In this document: positions 16,717-25,232 of the stretch, in pieces
Numbering within the stretch: the stretch's first letter is position 1
Layout of the letters: each line of letters begins with the position of its first letter
DNA from: Pontibacter sp. G13
GTDB taxonomy: Bacteria > Bacteroidota > Bacteroidia > J057
NCBI RefSeq assembly: GCF_031851795.1
Contig: NZ_CP134696.1
Location: 1 to 64,000, forward strand
Direction of reading: 5' to 3'
DNA: 64,000 nucleotides
Translations under genes and position numbers: made by a program
Notes under the pieces: model-generated
The model's database searches: none
What the model was told of the DNA's origin: nothing
The model's input: only the letters and a program-made list of their open reading frames with translations

Positions 16717-17604
16717 ATGAAGCAAACACACTGGTTGATCTTGGCCATGGTCATATTCACATGGGCAGGATGCAAACAAAAGCTAGAAAAAATCCCCGCG
16801 ATTACGGAAAATCCGACCGGTACTTGGCAAACAGGCAAGTTCGTCTGGCACGAATTGGCCTCCAATCAACCAGAGGCTTCCAAAGAATTTTATGAACAGA
16901 TGTTCAATTGGAAATTCGAAGCTTATTCGGATGAATACGAATTGATTACCCACGACGGAAAACCTATTGGCGGTATCGTTGCGCTAGGTGCTGACGCATC
17001 GGCAGGATCTTCCCAATGGGTAAGTTTTCTGTCCGTAACCAACGTGGATAGAGGCATGGAGATCGCCAAAGCCAATGGCGGTTCTGTAGTACAATCGACT
17101 GTAGAGCTACCCGGTCGCGGGAAAATGGCTGTGGTTCGAGACCCAAGATCCGCACCAGTAGGGATCATCCGTACCAATGGTGGGGACCCCGCTCCCACAG
17201 ATGCTATCGTGTACAATGAGTGGATCTGGAACGAGCTGTGGACAGATGATGCACCGAATGTTCAAGAATACTACATGCGTTTGGCAGGTCTTACCTCTCA
17301 CAACCTAGCTTCCAGAGATTCTTCGAGAGACGATTATTGGATTCTATTCAAGAAGAAGGAGATGGAGGCCGGAATCATCCCGATTCCAGAGAAAATGGGA
17401 AATGTAAAGCCAAACTGGCTGCCTTACGTGGCGGTTGAGGACCTTGAGGCAGCGGTAGAGCGCGTCCAAAAATTAGGTGGTGAAGTTCTGATCGCTCCCG
17501 AAGCATCTTCCAACCGTGCTGCCATTGTAACGGATCCATCTGGAGCGCCATTTGGCATCCACAAATGGCCCTATTCATTGGAACCTAAATCCCCAAAAGA
17601 ATGA
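16717..17604 (+). CDS. VOC-superfamily (glyoxalase-like) lipoprotein
   Basis: A 295-residue lipoprotein with signal and lipobox (WAGC, Cys 19). It contains two vicinal-oxygen-chelate modules. The first (about 40-150) carries FVWHELASNQPEASKEFYEQMFNWKFE. The second (about 165-285) carries NEWIWNELWTDDAPNVQEYYMRLAGL and ends ATIVTDPSGAPFGIHKW-like. The paired betaalphabetabetabeta units with H/E positions resemble glyoxalase/bleomycin-resistance proteins. The substrate is unknown; in this superfamily, members of this type are annotated only as VOC proteins. The envelope location is unusual for a dioxygenase and suggests a binding role. It overlaps the next lipoprotein gene by 4 bp (ATGA), so the two are co-translated. 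Confidence 0.85.
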   Translation: MKQTHWLILAMVIFTWAGCKQKLEKIPAITENPTGTWQTGKFVWHELASNQPEASKEFYEQMFNWKFEAYSDEYELITHDGKPIGGIVALGADASAGSSQWVSFLSVTNVDRGMEIAKANGGSVVQSTVELPGRGKMAVVRDPRSAPVGIIRTNGGDPAPTDAIVYNEWIWNELWTDDAPNVQEYYMRLAGLTSHNLASRDSSRDDYWILFKKKEMEAGIIPIPEKMGNVKPNWLPYVAVEDLEAAVERVQKLGGEVLIAPEASSNRAAIVTDPSGAPFGIHKWPYSLEPKSPKE

Positions 17605-17792
17605 AAAGAATACTGATTGCCCTGTCAGTTTGCGCGCTAATGGCCTTGTCTGGAGGGCTTATGAATTGTGCGGGTCCAACACATGTGGGAATGAATGTAG
17701 GAGTATCCAGTCAGAATGGATGGATGAGTGTAGGGACCGGAGGAATTTCCGGAGGGGTAAACTTCGGATATCCGAGCAGAAGATATTGGTGA
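17601..17792 (+). CDS. Small Gly/Ser-rich lipoprotein, 63 aa
   Basis: This 63-residue peptide starts inside the stop of the VOC lipoprotein gene (ATGA overlap). It has a signal sequence and lipobox (LMNC, Cys 23). The mature part is glycine-rich (GPTHVGMNVGVSSQNGWMSVGTGGISGGVNFGYPSRRYW). No family is known to me. Coupled translation and a following hairpin terminator support expression. A role as an envelope partner of the VOC lipoprotein is inference only. Confidence 0.75.
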   Translation: MKRILIALSVCALMALSGGLMNCAGPTHVGMNVGVSSQNGWMSVGTGGISGGVNFGYPSRRYW

Positions 17793-17801
17793 TATTTGGT
17801 T

Positions 17802-17829
17802 AGGAGGTTCCTTTGGGAATCTCCTTTTT
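17802..17829 (+). terminator. Terminator of the VOC lipoprotein operon
   Basis: The hairpin AGGAGGTTCC / GGAATCTCCT (one non-canonical pair) at 17802-17825 is followed by TTTT. Confidence 0.7.
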
Positions 17830-17854
17830 CTGTGGTAGGCCGGTTTCGGCTCCA

Positions 17855-17885
17855 AACAAAAAAACCAGTTCTCATTGAACTGGTT
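17855..17885 (-). terminator. Terminator of the HPt gene
   Basis: Perfect 9-bp stem AACCAGTTC / GAACTGGTT (17863-17871, 17877-17885). On the minus strand it runs into TTTTTTTGTTT. It lies about 130 bp downstream of the HPt stop. Confidence 0.75.
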
Positions 17886-18017
17886 CCCAAAGCTTTTCCC
17901 TTATTTTATTGTGTGACTAGTTGTAACTGGTCTCTGTTTTCATCAGCTAAATTAGATACCAGCGAGGATTGTCGACACCGTATTTATACGCTTTTTCCGA
18001 TAGGTAATTCTCGCAGG

Positions 18018-18386
18018 CTATCCTTCCAGCACATGATCTTTCCAGGATTCCAGGGCAGAGATCACCTCTCCATACTCTTCTTTGAGGGATGGAAACAAAG
18101 TGGCAGCCTCATTAAGCTGATTGGATTTGCCGAGATACTCCATTTTTTGGCACATGTCGGCAAAGTCAGTAGCTCCCAATTGTAGGTTTGAGGACTTGAG
18201 TGTATGAGCGGAGTCTCTCACTCCTTTGGCATCTCCAGTTTCAAGCGCTTTGTTGAGCTGGTCGATCAAGTCAGGATTGCTGTCAATGAGCGTGTCCACC
18301 AAATCAACAATCAATTCCTTGTCCCCATCCATCAAATCAAAAACGGTCTCGCGGGAATTTTCATCAAGATATTCGAAATTGGCCAT
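18018..18386 (-). CDS. Histidine-containing phosphotransfer (HPt) protein
   Basis: A 122-residue single-domain phosphotransfer protein. The diagnostic motif is AHTLKSSNLQLGA, with His61 as the phosphate-accepting residue, flanked by the helices of a four-helix bundle (FDLMDGDKELIVDLVDTLIDSNPDLIDQLNKAL before it, DFADMCQKMEYLGK after). It should relay phosphate from the receiver domain of a hybrid kinase to a response regulator. A hybrid histidine kinase lacking its own HPt domain lies 1.7 kb away on the same strand (20132-21592), which makes it a possible partner, though two unrelated genes lie between. No output regulator is nearby. Confidence 0.92.
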   Translation of the reverse strand: MANFEYLDENSRETVFDLMDGDKELIVDLVDTLIDSNPDLIDQLNKALETGDAKGVRDSAHTLKSSNLQLGATDFADMCQKMEYLGKSNQLNEAATLFPSLKEEYGEVISALESWKDHVLEG

Positions 18387-18927
18387 ACACCTAAAGGTCA
18401 GTGAACTGAAATGGAGAAGAGGTAGCTAGTTCTGAGTTTCATACTATTCAAAAATCATATTTTCAACCGTTTCAGCCAAGTGGGATTCACCAAGTCGCTA
18501 TCATGGTGAATCCCGACAAATCGTTGTCATGGCGGCATTATTCTTCGAATCTTGAACAATTAAGCTCAGGAGTGGCGATGAATTTTGGGGAATTTCACGG
18601 TAGAAACTTTTGAATTCCTACCCATCAAGATGAATCCTATTTTGCCCTAAATGCGGAATGCACGCAAATAGCTTAGATATTCAACCGTTTATCGCTTGGC
18701 AATTTCGGAAATCTGACCTTCCGATTCCCGAGATAGACTTACCTTCATCCCCTACCCTTCTCCTCAGTAAACCTATCCGAGAGGCTTATGCTGATTCTAC
18801 ACATCGGGATCGTTTAGCCAGCTGGAATTCCTATTCGATTTTGGCCATGCACCATTCAGCAGCACATGGCAAGGCCCATCGCATTTGCTGAAGAGGATTC
18901 CATTTCTTTTGCCATATTTGCTTCAAG
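18387..18927. other. Intergenic region with adjacent hairpins
   Basis: 540 bp without a supported gene. It includes a perfect 10-bp stem GGGATTCACC/GGTGAATCCC (18482-18491, 18505-18514) immediately followed by GACAA/TTGTC (18515-18519, 18524-18528). Neither has a T tail. A 77-codon frame at 18658-18891 has no recognisable features and was not called. Confidence 0.5.
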
Positions 18928-19368
18928 ATGGAAAAACCCAAGAACCCCATAGATCCAGATAAGGTAGCAGAAAATCCCTCTACCCTCCCCTATGCCCACT
19001 CTGTAGGTGGTGCACCTATTGAGCCCACCAAGGAAGGCGCCGTCAAAAGTCAAGCATTGTCGGCAATGGAGTCCCAGACTGATATGCAGCTGGCCCAAAT
19101 TCGGGAACAAATCGAACTATTGGCTCGTCAGGCCCAAGAAATTCAGGACCGGAAGGACATTTCGGAGAAGATCTACCGCGCATCCATCGGTTTTACTCCC
19201 CTGATCAATCACGTCTATCATCTATATGAAAAAATGGACAGCAGTTGGGTGCTGTCCATGGTCGCCCCGGAAGAATGGGGCGCTTCCTCTCCTTATGCCG
19301 CCTTTGTGGCCTCCGTCAGGCTTTTGGCCGATCATACCTGGCACATCGAGCGCAAAGGCGCTATTTGA
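18928..19368 (+). CDS. DUF2452 family protein
   Basis: A 146-residue cytoplasmic protein. It begins MEKPKNPIDPDKVAENPSTL, followed by PYAHSVGG, an AMESQTDMQLAQIREQIELLARQAQEI helix, an IYRASIGFTPLINHVYHLYEK segment and the closing block ADHTWHIE. I recognise this order as DUF2452, a family of unknown function found mainly in Bacteroidota and gammaproteobacteria. A central coiled-coil-like helix (about 50-75) suggests oligomerisation. Its last 8 bp overlap the 3' end of the opposing lipoprotein gene. Confidence 0.88.
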   Translation: MEKPKNPIDPDKVAENPSTLPYAHSVGGAPIEPTKEGAVKSQALSAMESQTDMQLAQIREQIELLARQAQEIQDRKDISEKIYRASIGFTPLINHVYHLYEKMDSSWVLSMVAPEEWGASSPYAAFVASVRLLADHTWHIERKGAI

Positions 19369-20080
19369 TACGTGTTAGGATGATTTGATGACCAAAGCCC
19401 ACAGACTCCACCATAGAGAGAAATGATGATGCTTGCATGGTTGCGAGGTAATGCGATCGTCCCCCTTCTGGATATCGGGCTTCCTCAAGGGTGCCAAATG
19501 CCTCTATTTGATCCAAATGTTCATCAGAAAGAAATTCGATTGTGCCTGTTCTAGGACTTTGAAAGGAGAAGCAGAAGACTTCCCAGAGCTTTTGCTCAGG
19601 CTGAGATGAGCGATCATATTTCGCCTGCAAATTCAAGAACCCATAAGATCCCGCAAGGGTCAACCTGGCCGTGTCTGACAGTCCAACGGTTTCAGTATTT
19701 CTCTTCCACACGCGAATTCCTCCTGAAGACTCCTCTGTGTACCGCAACGGAGCGGACCAAGCGCCTTCCTCCCAAATTCGAACCCTTTGCTTGTCAAACT
19801 CATAGACCAGCGGTTGTGAATCTTCATTCGCTTGTATCGCCCTGCTTTCCCATCCAATGAGGGTAATTTCTGTAGGAGATATCACCAAGGTATCAATATC
19901 AAGTCCCAAGGAGTCCGATAATTGGTACTCGCCTTGCCAAGCTTTCGGGAATTGATTTTCCCAAGAAAATCCTTCTGGTTGTGGATGGGAAAACAGGACG
20001 GGATCACAAGCTGTGCATAGTGCCAAGCAGAGCGCCAAAAGGCCAAGCAGCCACCATTTGGAATAGACGTGTGTGGACAT
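19361..20080 (-). CDS. Lipoprotein of unknown function
   Basis: The protein is 239 residues from ATG 20080, chosen because MSTHVYSKWWLLGLLALCLALCTAC is a complete lipoprotein signal (lipobox LCTAC). An upstream in-frame start at 20116 would add 12 residues. The mature part is beta-rich with acidic and aromatic residues (SWENQFPKAWQGEYQLSD, LTLAGSYGFLNLQAKY) and no recognised domain. It lies 51 bp after the hybrid kinase gene on the same strand, so the two may be co-transcribed. An accessory or sensing role for the kinase is possible but unsupported by motifs. Confidence 0.75.
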   Translation of the reverse strand: MSTHVYSKWWLLGLLALCLALCTACDPVLFSHPQPEGFSWENQFPKAWQGEYQLSDSLGLDIDTLVISPTEITLIGWESRAIQANEDSQPLVYEFDKQRVRIWEEGAWSAPLRYTEESSGGIRVWKRNTETVGLSDTARLTLAGSYGFLNLQAKYDRSSQPEQKLWEVFCFSFQSPRTGTIEFLSDEHLDQIEAFGTLEEARYPEGGRSHYLATMQASSFLSMVESVGFGHQIILTRIK

Positions 20081-20131
20081 TCGGATTAGACTTTCCTCCA
20101 TAATCCATTCCCCCAAAAAAGATACAGGTCC

Positions 20132-21592
20132 TTAGGATATTTCTGCACGCTGACGCACAAAGTGGGAAATTTGCTGGCGTAACTCCTTGGGATTAAAAGG
20201 CTTAAATACTACACCATTCATTCCGGATTCTTCGATTTCCTTTTTTTCCTCGGCGATGGCAGATGCAGTTAGGGCAATAATCGGCAGATCTTTATAGAGG
20301 CCGTTTCGCATCGTACGGATCTGTTTGGTAGCTTCTATTCCGTCCATGACAGGCATTCGGATATCCATCAGGACCAGATCAATCTCCTCGTTTTGCACTT
20401 GCTCATAGGCCTCTTTGCCATTGAAGGCGGTCAAGGTATCGATGCCCCATTTACCCAAAATTTTACAAGCCAGCTTACTATTTACCTCATTGTCCTCGAC
20501 CACGAGTACGCGCACGCCCTTCAAATTCTCGGTTTCCGTAGAATTCGCCAAGGTCTGCTTTTGGGTTTGCTGAGCCTGTTCCTCTTTTGACAGCAGGGTT
20601 TTGCATGTAAGATTGAAGTAGAACAAGCTTCCCTGACCATGTTCTGAATGCACCAGAATCTTAGATCCTTGAAGCTCTAGCAACATTTTGGCGATTGTCA
20701 GTCCTAGCCCGCTTCCACCATAACGCTGGGAAATATTACGGTCTGCATGGGTAAATGAGTGGAAAATCTTCTCAAGCTTAGTTTCCGGGATACCAATTCC
20801 GGTATCAGAAACCGAGAATTCAAGAACAGATTCCCGGTCTTGCCACGAAACTGTGGATATGCTCATTTTCACTTGACCTGATTCAGTGAATTTTACCGCA
20901 TTGTCCAGAATGGAGCCTATGATTTGCCGGAATCTGTAAGGATCGCCAAGGATCAGCAGAGGTGCGGACTCATCAATTTCCACCTCAAAGGAGATGCCTT
21001 TATGGGAAGCCTTGAGTTTGTAGGGATCGCAAATGTCCGAGAGGAGCTGTGGCAATTCGATCTTCACTTCCGAAAATCGAATGCCCCCAGATCGAATTTT
21101 ATGAATATCCAGCAAGTTCGAAAATGTCATCCTAAGCGTTTGAGAAGCCATTTTCATGGTACCCATCATTTTCTCCTGTTCAGGATCGGAGAAGCCGATG
21201 TCTTCCATCAAGTGAACCACGCTGAATATGGTATTCAAGGGGGTCTGGAAATCATGGCTGATGGAGGCGAAAAATTGCTGTTTGATCATATTGGCCTCCT
21301 CTGCCTGATGATGTGAATGTTGAAGCGATTCGTTTTTACGGACAATTTTCTGTTCCAGCAGATCGATCTGGTGTTGGTGAGCCTCTAGGGTCCGATTTGC
21401 CCGTTTCGCGCTCCTGTTGCGGAACAGATAAGCTAGGCAAAGGCCAGCAGTCCCCAATACGATCATGCCAGAAGCGAACCACGTTGCATCTGGCTGATAT
21501 CGGAGATTCAGGGACGCCAACCAACCGGCTCCCATCAAGATCATGGCGGAAAAAAATAATGGAAACTTCACAAGCAAACCATCAGGATTCAC
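20132..21592 (-). CDS. Hybrid sensor histidine kinase/response regulator
   Basis: The 486-residue protein starts at a GTG. Two transmembrane helices (about 10-28 and 38-57) enclose only a short outside loop, followed by a coiled-coil linker (about 62-105). The HisKA domain has the H-box FASISHDFQTPLN, with His113 as phosphoacceptor. The HATPase_c domain (about 215-335) has N-box DNAVKF, G1 DTGIGIP and G2 GGSGLGL. A receiver domain (about 358-480) has phosphoacceptor Asp410 in LVLMDIRMPVMDG. Having no extracytoplasmic sensor domain, it probably senses membrane state or a partner. It needs an HPt carrier, and the HPt protein at 18018-18386 is a candidate. Confidence 0.93.
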   Translation of the reverse strand: MNPDGLLVKFPLFFSAMILMGAGWLASLNLRYQPDATWFASGMIVLGTAGLCLAYLFRNRSAKRANRTLEAHQHQIDLLEQKIVRKNESLQHSHHQAEEANMIKQQFFASISHDFQTPLNTIFSVVHLMEDIGFSDPEQEKMMGTMKMASQTLRMTFSNLLDIHKIRSGGIRFSEVKIELPQLLSDICDPYKLKASHKGISFEVEIDESAPLLILGDPYRFRQIIGSILDNAVKFTESGQVKMSISTVSWQDRESVLEFSVSDTGIGIPETKLEKIFHSFTHADRNISQRYGGSGLGLTIAKMLLELQGSKILVHSEHGQGSLFYFNLTCKTLLSKEEQAQQTQKQTLANSTETENLKGVRVLVVEDNEVNSKLACKILGKWGIDTLTAFNGKEAYEQVQNEEIDLVLMDIRMPVMDGIEATKQIRTMRNGLYKDLPIIALTASAIAEEKKEIEESGMNGVVFKPFNPKELRQQISHFVRQRAEIS

Positions 21593-21660
21593 CGTAAAGT
21601 CTCCATTTTTGTTCGAATATCCAGATAATATTCCGCCTGCACATTACAGATGCATGGGAA

Positions 21661-24168
21661 TTAGTCGACAATTTGTCCCAGGCACACGGCATTCATGAAT
21701 ATTCGCTGGGTCCCATACCAAAAGGCCCTAAAGTTGGGATTGTCAGACATCCCGATGATACGCCCTGCGCCTAATGGCTTAACCTTAAGGTAGGTAGTTC
21801 CGGAAAGTGTTGCCTGATTTTGGGTGGAGAGAAATCCTGCTATCAATGGCGTTTGAGAAAATTTGAAGGGTTCTTGGATGGAGTAAGGATCGGGAGAAAG
21901 CATCGTCCCACCCTTTTTGAAAACAGGTATCCAAGGCCGTTCCAATCCAAATGCCAGCGGATGGGAAAGGTCAATTTCCACTTCGCAAATAGCTCCACCA
22001 ATCACCTGGGCTCCTCTCACCTTGCCATGCTCATGGTAGGTATGAGGATGAGGTTTTGTAGCGGGACTAGCAAAGCCAAAATTCCCCAAATCATGGGCAT
22101 TGAGCCAGTTGAGAGCATACTTAAAGGCGATAAGCGTTCCCCCTTTTTCCACCCACTGTTTGACGGTGCCGGGTGCTCCCCCTCGATATCTTCCGTCAGG
22201 CATGATCAATACATTATACGCTGACAGATCTACCCGCCCGAGTTGTTCAACCGGGAGCAAGGTGATATTCAATCCGAATCGCTGTTCCAACACGTACCAA
22301 GCCTCACCTGCATCATACCCGCTGATTCCATCTCCGACGACAACTGCAACTTTGGGCTGAACGATATTCTCAAATGTTCGCGACCCAAGGGACACACCTG
22401 AGGTAAGCCCTGTTTGGTGTAAATGGAAAGGAACGTCGAGACCTGTTGCCTGTTCCTTGACAAAGGCAGCAAGTGTTCCCTCGTTCATGACCTGATTGGC
22501 CATAGGAATGATTATAGTTCCTCTAGGAAATTCATGGATCTCCTCATTTCCAAATGGTTCCGTAGCGACTTTCAGCCGAATCCCCTTTTGCTGAAGCAGG
22601 TTGAGGAGCCTAGGAGCATGATACGACCTCCAATCGAAACTAATCGCATAGGGACTGCCTCCTCGCATGGGCGAAACTGCGGATGCTACTTCATTGGAAC
22701 TATTTGCCTGAATTGAATTTGCGAGCTTACCATCTTTGATTTCGGTAAGTTCCAGATTGAACGCATGCGCAAGATTCCAACTGGAAACATCATAGAAGAG
22801 GCTATCCTGAAAACTGGTTCTCTCTTCGAACATGGCTGTAATCAAGCGATATTGAGGCTGATCGACTTTCACCCAGCAGTTCCAATTTTGCTGGCCGTCT
22901 TGGAATAAGGAATGATCGATCTGATGAATCGTCAAAATATCCGCCAACGCGGAAATGCGAATTTTGTCTTGGGTGCCTCCCAAGAGGTATCCGATGACTT
23001 CGTCTTCCCCGGCCATTTCACTGGCTTCCTGATAAAAAGTCTGCTGATGATGTAGCAATTCATCTCTTAACGCATGAGCGCCTCTCAGGGTGGAAAGCGA
23101 GGTGGCCACTTGATTTCGTATGGTAAACGGAAATGCGAGATTCCCATGGATGGACGCCTGCAAATGTCCTCTGCTGGATGCCTGCTCAAACAAGATCCCT
23201 ACCCCACCTTGGACATCCGGATATGTAGACCCTTTGCCGAAATAGAAATCATCAAATGCCTCTTCAGTGAAATACAGGGAACCCAATTCATCCAATGCAG
23301 ATGCATGGTAATTGGCCAATTTCCGGGTAAGGACGAAGGTGTTTTCCGGAGTGATTGGATTGTTCCGAGAAGGAATTCCCGGTTGAAAAAAGAAGGTGGA
23401 GTTGGTTCCCATTTCATGAAAATCCGCCAACACATTGGGTTTCCAATTTTGAAAAGCCTTCACTCGGCCCTGAGATTCAGGATGCTGTACGGGCAACCAA
23501 TCCCGGTTTAGGTCAAACCAATAGTGGTTGGTCCTGCCTCCGGGCCATACCTCGCGATGCTCACGGTCTTGGGGATCTGCATGCATGGGGGTGCCTTTAT
23601 GCATATTCACCCACGTTGAAAAACGGTGGAAACCATCAGGATTGAGGCACGGATCTAGAACCACCACGGTTTGCTCGAGCATATCCAACCAAGCAGGGTC
23701 TGTTGTAGCCGCTAAGAAATATGCAACCACGAGAGATGCATTTCCTCCGCTAGGTTCATTGCCATGCACACTGTAACCAAGGTTGACTACCAGTGGATTA
23801 TCAGCAACTTCCTGTGTACTGGAAAGCGCTTGCAGGTGATTATTCCGTAGGGTTTCCAGCTTCGACTGGTTTTGCTCGGAAGTGATGTATAGCTGAATGA
23901 GTGGGCGATCCTCGTAGGAATACCCGATGGTGTCCACTGAAACTCTCGGAGATTGGGCAGCTAGATGTAAATGGTATTGAAGGAGTTTGTCATGACTGAC
24001 ATGCCATTTTCCCACTTGCCAGCCCAAGACATCTTCTGGAGTTGTGATTTGAGGGTTAAAGGGGGAATTCTGCCCGGGCAGATAGTAATCTAGGCCCATT
24101 TGAGCCCAAGATGGGGTGAGTGTACTTATCACAAAAAGGAATAAGCACCAACGTTTGGGGTTCATCAT
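21661..24168 (-). CDS. Secreted M14 family zinc carboxypeptidase
   Basis: An 835-residue exported peptidase with a signal peptide (1-22, ending WAQ). The M14 zinc site is readable: His135 and Glu138 in HGNEPSG and His251 in LADFHEMG. The catalytic Glu328 lies in GILFEQASSRGH. The large C-terminal half (about 480-835) resembles a GATase-like/beta accessory region (VAVVVGDGISGYDAGEAWYVLEQRF, then NVLIMPDG), as in many long Bacteroidota M14 proteins. No type IX sorting domain is seen, so the protein probably stays periplasmic. It should trim C-terminal residues from peptides. A methyltransferase gene lies 42 bp upstream on the same strand. Confidence 0.92.
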   Translation of the reverse strand: MMNPKRWCLFLFVISTLTPSWAQMGLDYYLPGQNSPFNPQITTPEDVLGWQVGKWHVSHDKLLQYHLHLAAQSPRVSVDTIGYSYEDRPLIQLYITSEQNQSKLETLRNNHLQALSSTQEVADNPLVVNLGYSVHGNEPSGGNASLVVAYFLAATTDPAWLDMLEQTVVVLDPCLNPDGFHRFSTWVNMHKGTPMHADPQDREHREVWPGGRTNHYWFDLNRDWLPVQHPESQGRVKAFQNWKPNVLADFHEMGTNSTFFFQPGIPSRNNPITPENTFVLTRKLANYHASALDELGSLYFTEEAFDDFYFGKGSTYPDVQGGVGILFEQASSRGHLQASIHGNLAFPFTIRNQVATSLSTLRGAHALRDELLHHQQTFYQEASEMAGEDEVIGYLLGGTQDKIRISALADILTIHQIDHSLFQDGQQNWNCWVKVDQPQYRLITAMFEERTSFQDSLFYDVSSWNLAHAFNLELTEIKDGKLANSIQANSSNEVASAVSPMRGGSPYAISFDWRSYHAPRLLNLLQQKGIRLKVATEPFGNEEIHEFPRGTIIIPMANQVMNEGTLAAFVKEQATGLDVPFHLHQTGLTSGVSLGSRTFENIVQPKVAVVVGDGISGYDAGEAWYVLEQRFGLNITLLPVEQLGRVDLSAYNVLIMPDGRYRGGAPGTVKQWVEKGGTLIAFKYALNWLNAHDLGNFGFASPATKPHPHTYHEHGKVRGAQVIGGAICEVEIDLSHPLAFGLERPWIPVFKKGGTMLSPDPYSIQEPFKFSQTPLIAGFLSTQNQATLSGTTYLKVKPLGAGRIIGMSDNPNFRAFWYGTQRIFMNAVCLGQIVD

Positions 24169-24210
24169 GAAGTAGAATAAGCTAGGGTTATGTATGGAAG
24201 GTCTTCAGAA

Positions 24211-25017
24211 TCAGGCTGGTTTGTGAGCCTTGAGTGAATACATATAGGGGATTTTCCCTTCTAGATGCTTGAACACATATTTCCGATGGCCGATTTCCTT
24301 CAAGTTGGGGAAACAGTCCCAAGTGGAAAAAGGAAATTCGTTCAACTGGGAAATCTGCAATCCCTGACGAATGAGCGCTCCAACGACCTCACTAATGGAG
24401 TGATTCCAGCTATAGGACTTGTGTTTAAGAGCTGCCTCCCGATCGGCATAGGTTCCTTCGGTGATTTCTTCAATGACCGAAGTGTTGAAATAATCATACT
24501 CGATATGGTTGACCTCCTCGTCATGCATCCAAATAACCGGATGAAATTCGATCAGATACAAAAACCCACCTGGCTTCACATACTGGGCGGCAACTTCGGC
24601 CCATCGATCCATATCGGGCAACCATCCCAATACCCCGTAGGAAGTGAAGACGACATCAAACTCACCTTGGAGATTCGAAGGTAGATCGTACAAATTAGAT
24701 TCGATGAACGTAGCAGGCAGCTCCAACTCCTTGGATAAATTTCGAGCTTCCTTGATGGCCTCAGAAGAAAAATCCATGGCAGTCACTTCTGCTCCTTGCC
24801 TTACCCACGACAGCGAATCCATCCCGAAATGGCACTGAAGATGCAATAAGGACTTGCCACTCACCTCCCCTACTTCTTCCAATTCTACAGATCGAAGGCT
24901 TGTGTCCCCTTGTTTGAAGGCTTCCAGCTCATAGAAATCAGAGTCTAGATGTACTCCCGTTTTTTGGTTCCACATCTCTTGATTGGCGGCAAATTTTAGA
25001 TCGAGCGATTCCTGCAT
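24211..25017 (-). CDS. Class I SAM-dependent methyltransferase
   Basis: A 268-residue Rossmann methyltransferase. The SAM-binding motif I is LLHLQCHFGMDSLSW (about 56-70), motif II VTAMDFSSEAI, and the post-I region FDVVFTSYGVLGWLPDMDRWAEVAAQYVKPGGFLYLIEF. The C-terminal part has aromatic substrate-pocket segments (YDYFNTS, KSYSWNHSISEVVGALIRQGLQI). The family is usually annotated only as methyltransferase type 11/12, with small-molecule substrates. It is divergent from the L,D-transpeptidase gene across a region containing two matching palindromes. Confidence 0.9.
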   Translation of the reverse strand: MQESLDLKFAANQEMWNQKTGVHLDSDFYELEAFKQGDTSLRSVELEEVGEVSGKSLLHLQCHFGMDSLSWVRQGAEVTAMDFSSEAIKEARNLSKELELPATFIESNLYDLPSNLQGEFDVVFTSYGVLGWLPDMDRWAEVAAQYVKPGGFLYLIEFHPVIWMHDEEVNHIEYDYFNTSVIEEITEGTYADREAALKHKSYSWNHSISEVVGALIRQGLQISQLNEFPFSTWDCFPNLKEIGHRKYVFKHLEGKIPYMYSLKAHKPA

Positions 25018-25104
25018 GACAAAATGTGTTGAGATGGTTCAATATGATATCCCCCTACCCCGGAGGCCTTCTGTTGAAATTAGGCAAAAGGTCTAAAATT
25101 CCCC

Positions 25105-25117
25105 ATAACACTGTTAT
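25105..25117. promoter_or_regulatory. Palindromic site 1, ATAAC-N3-GTTAT
   Basis: ATAACACTGTTAT, part of the shared longer motif CATAACnnTGTTATAT. It lies 88 bp upstream of the methyltransferase start, in the divergent promoter region. Confidence 0.45.
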
Positions 25118-25163
25118 ATTTTATTTCTATAAAAATTCCCGTGACACCCTAGCCTAATTCTAC

Positions 25164-25176
25164 ATAACGATGTTAT
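25164..25176. promoter_or_regulatory. Palindromic site 2, ATAAC-N3-GTTAT
   Basis: ATAACGATGTTAT, the second copy of CATAACnnTGTTATAT, 59 bp from site 1 and 56 bp before the L,D-transpeptidase start. Confidence 0.45.
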
Positions 25177-25232
25177 ATATTCTACCTATCAAGTATTTTG
25201 TCTATCCGAATCTGCGTAGATATTTTAAGGAT

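Noticed and set aside
18658-18891. 77-codon plus-strand frame
   Set aside because: Composition is unlike a protein, with no signal, domain or terminator, so it is probably chance.
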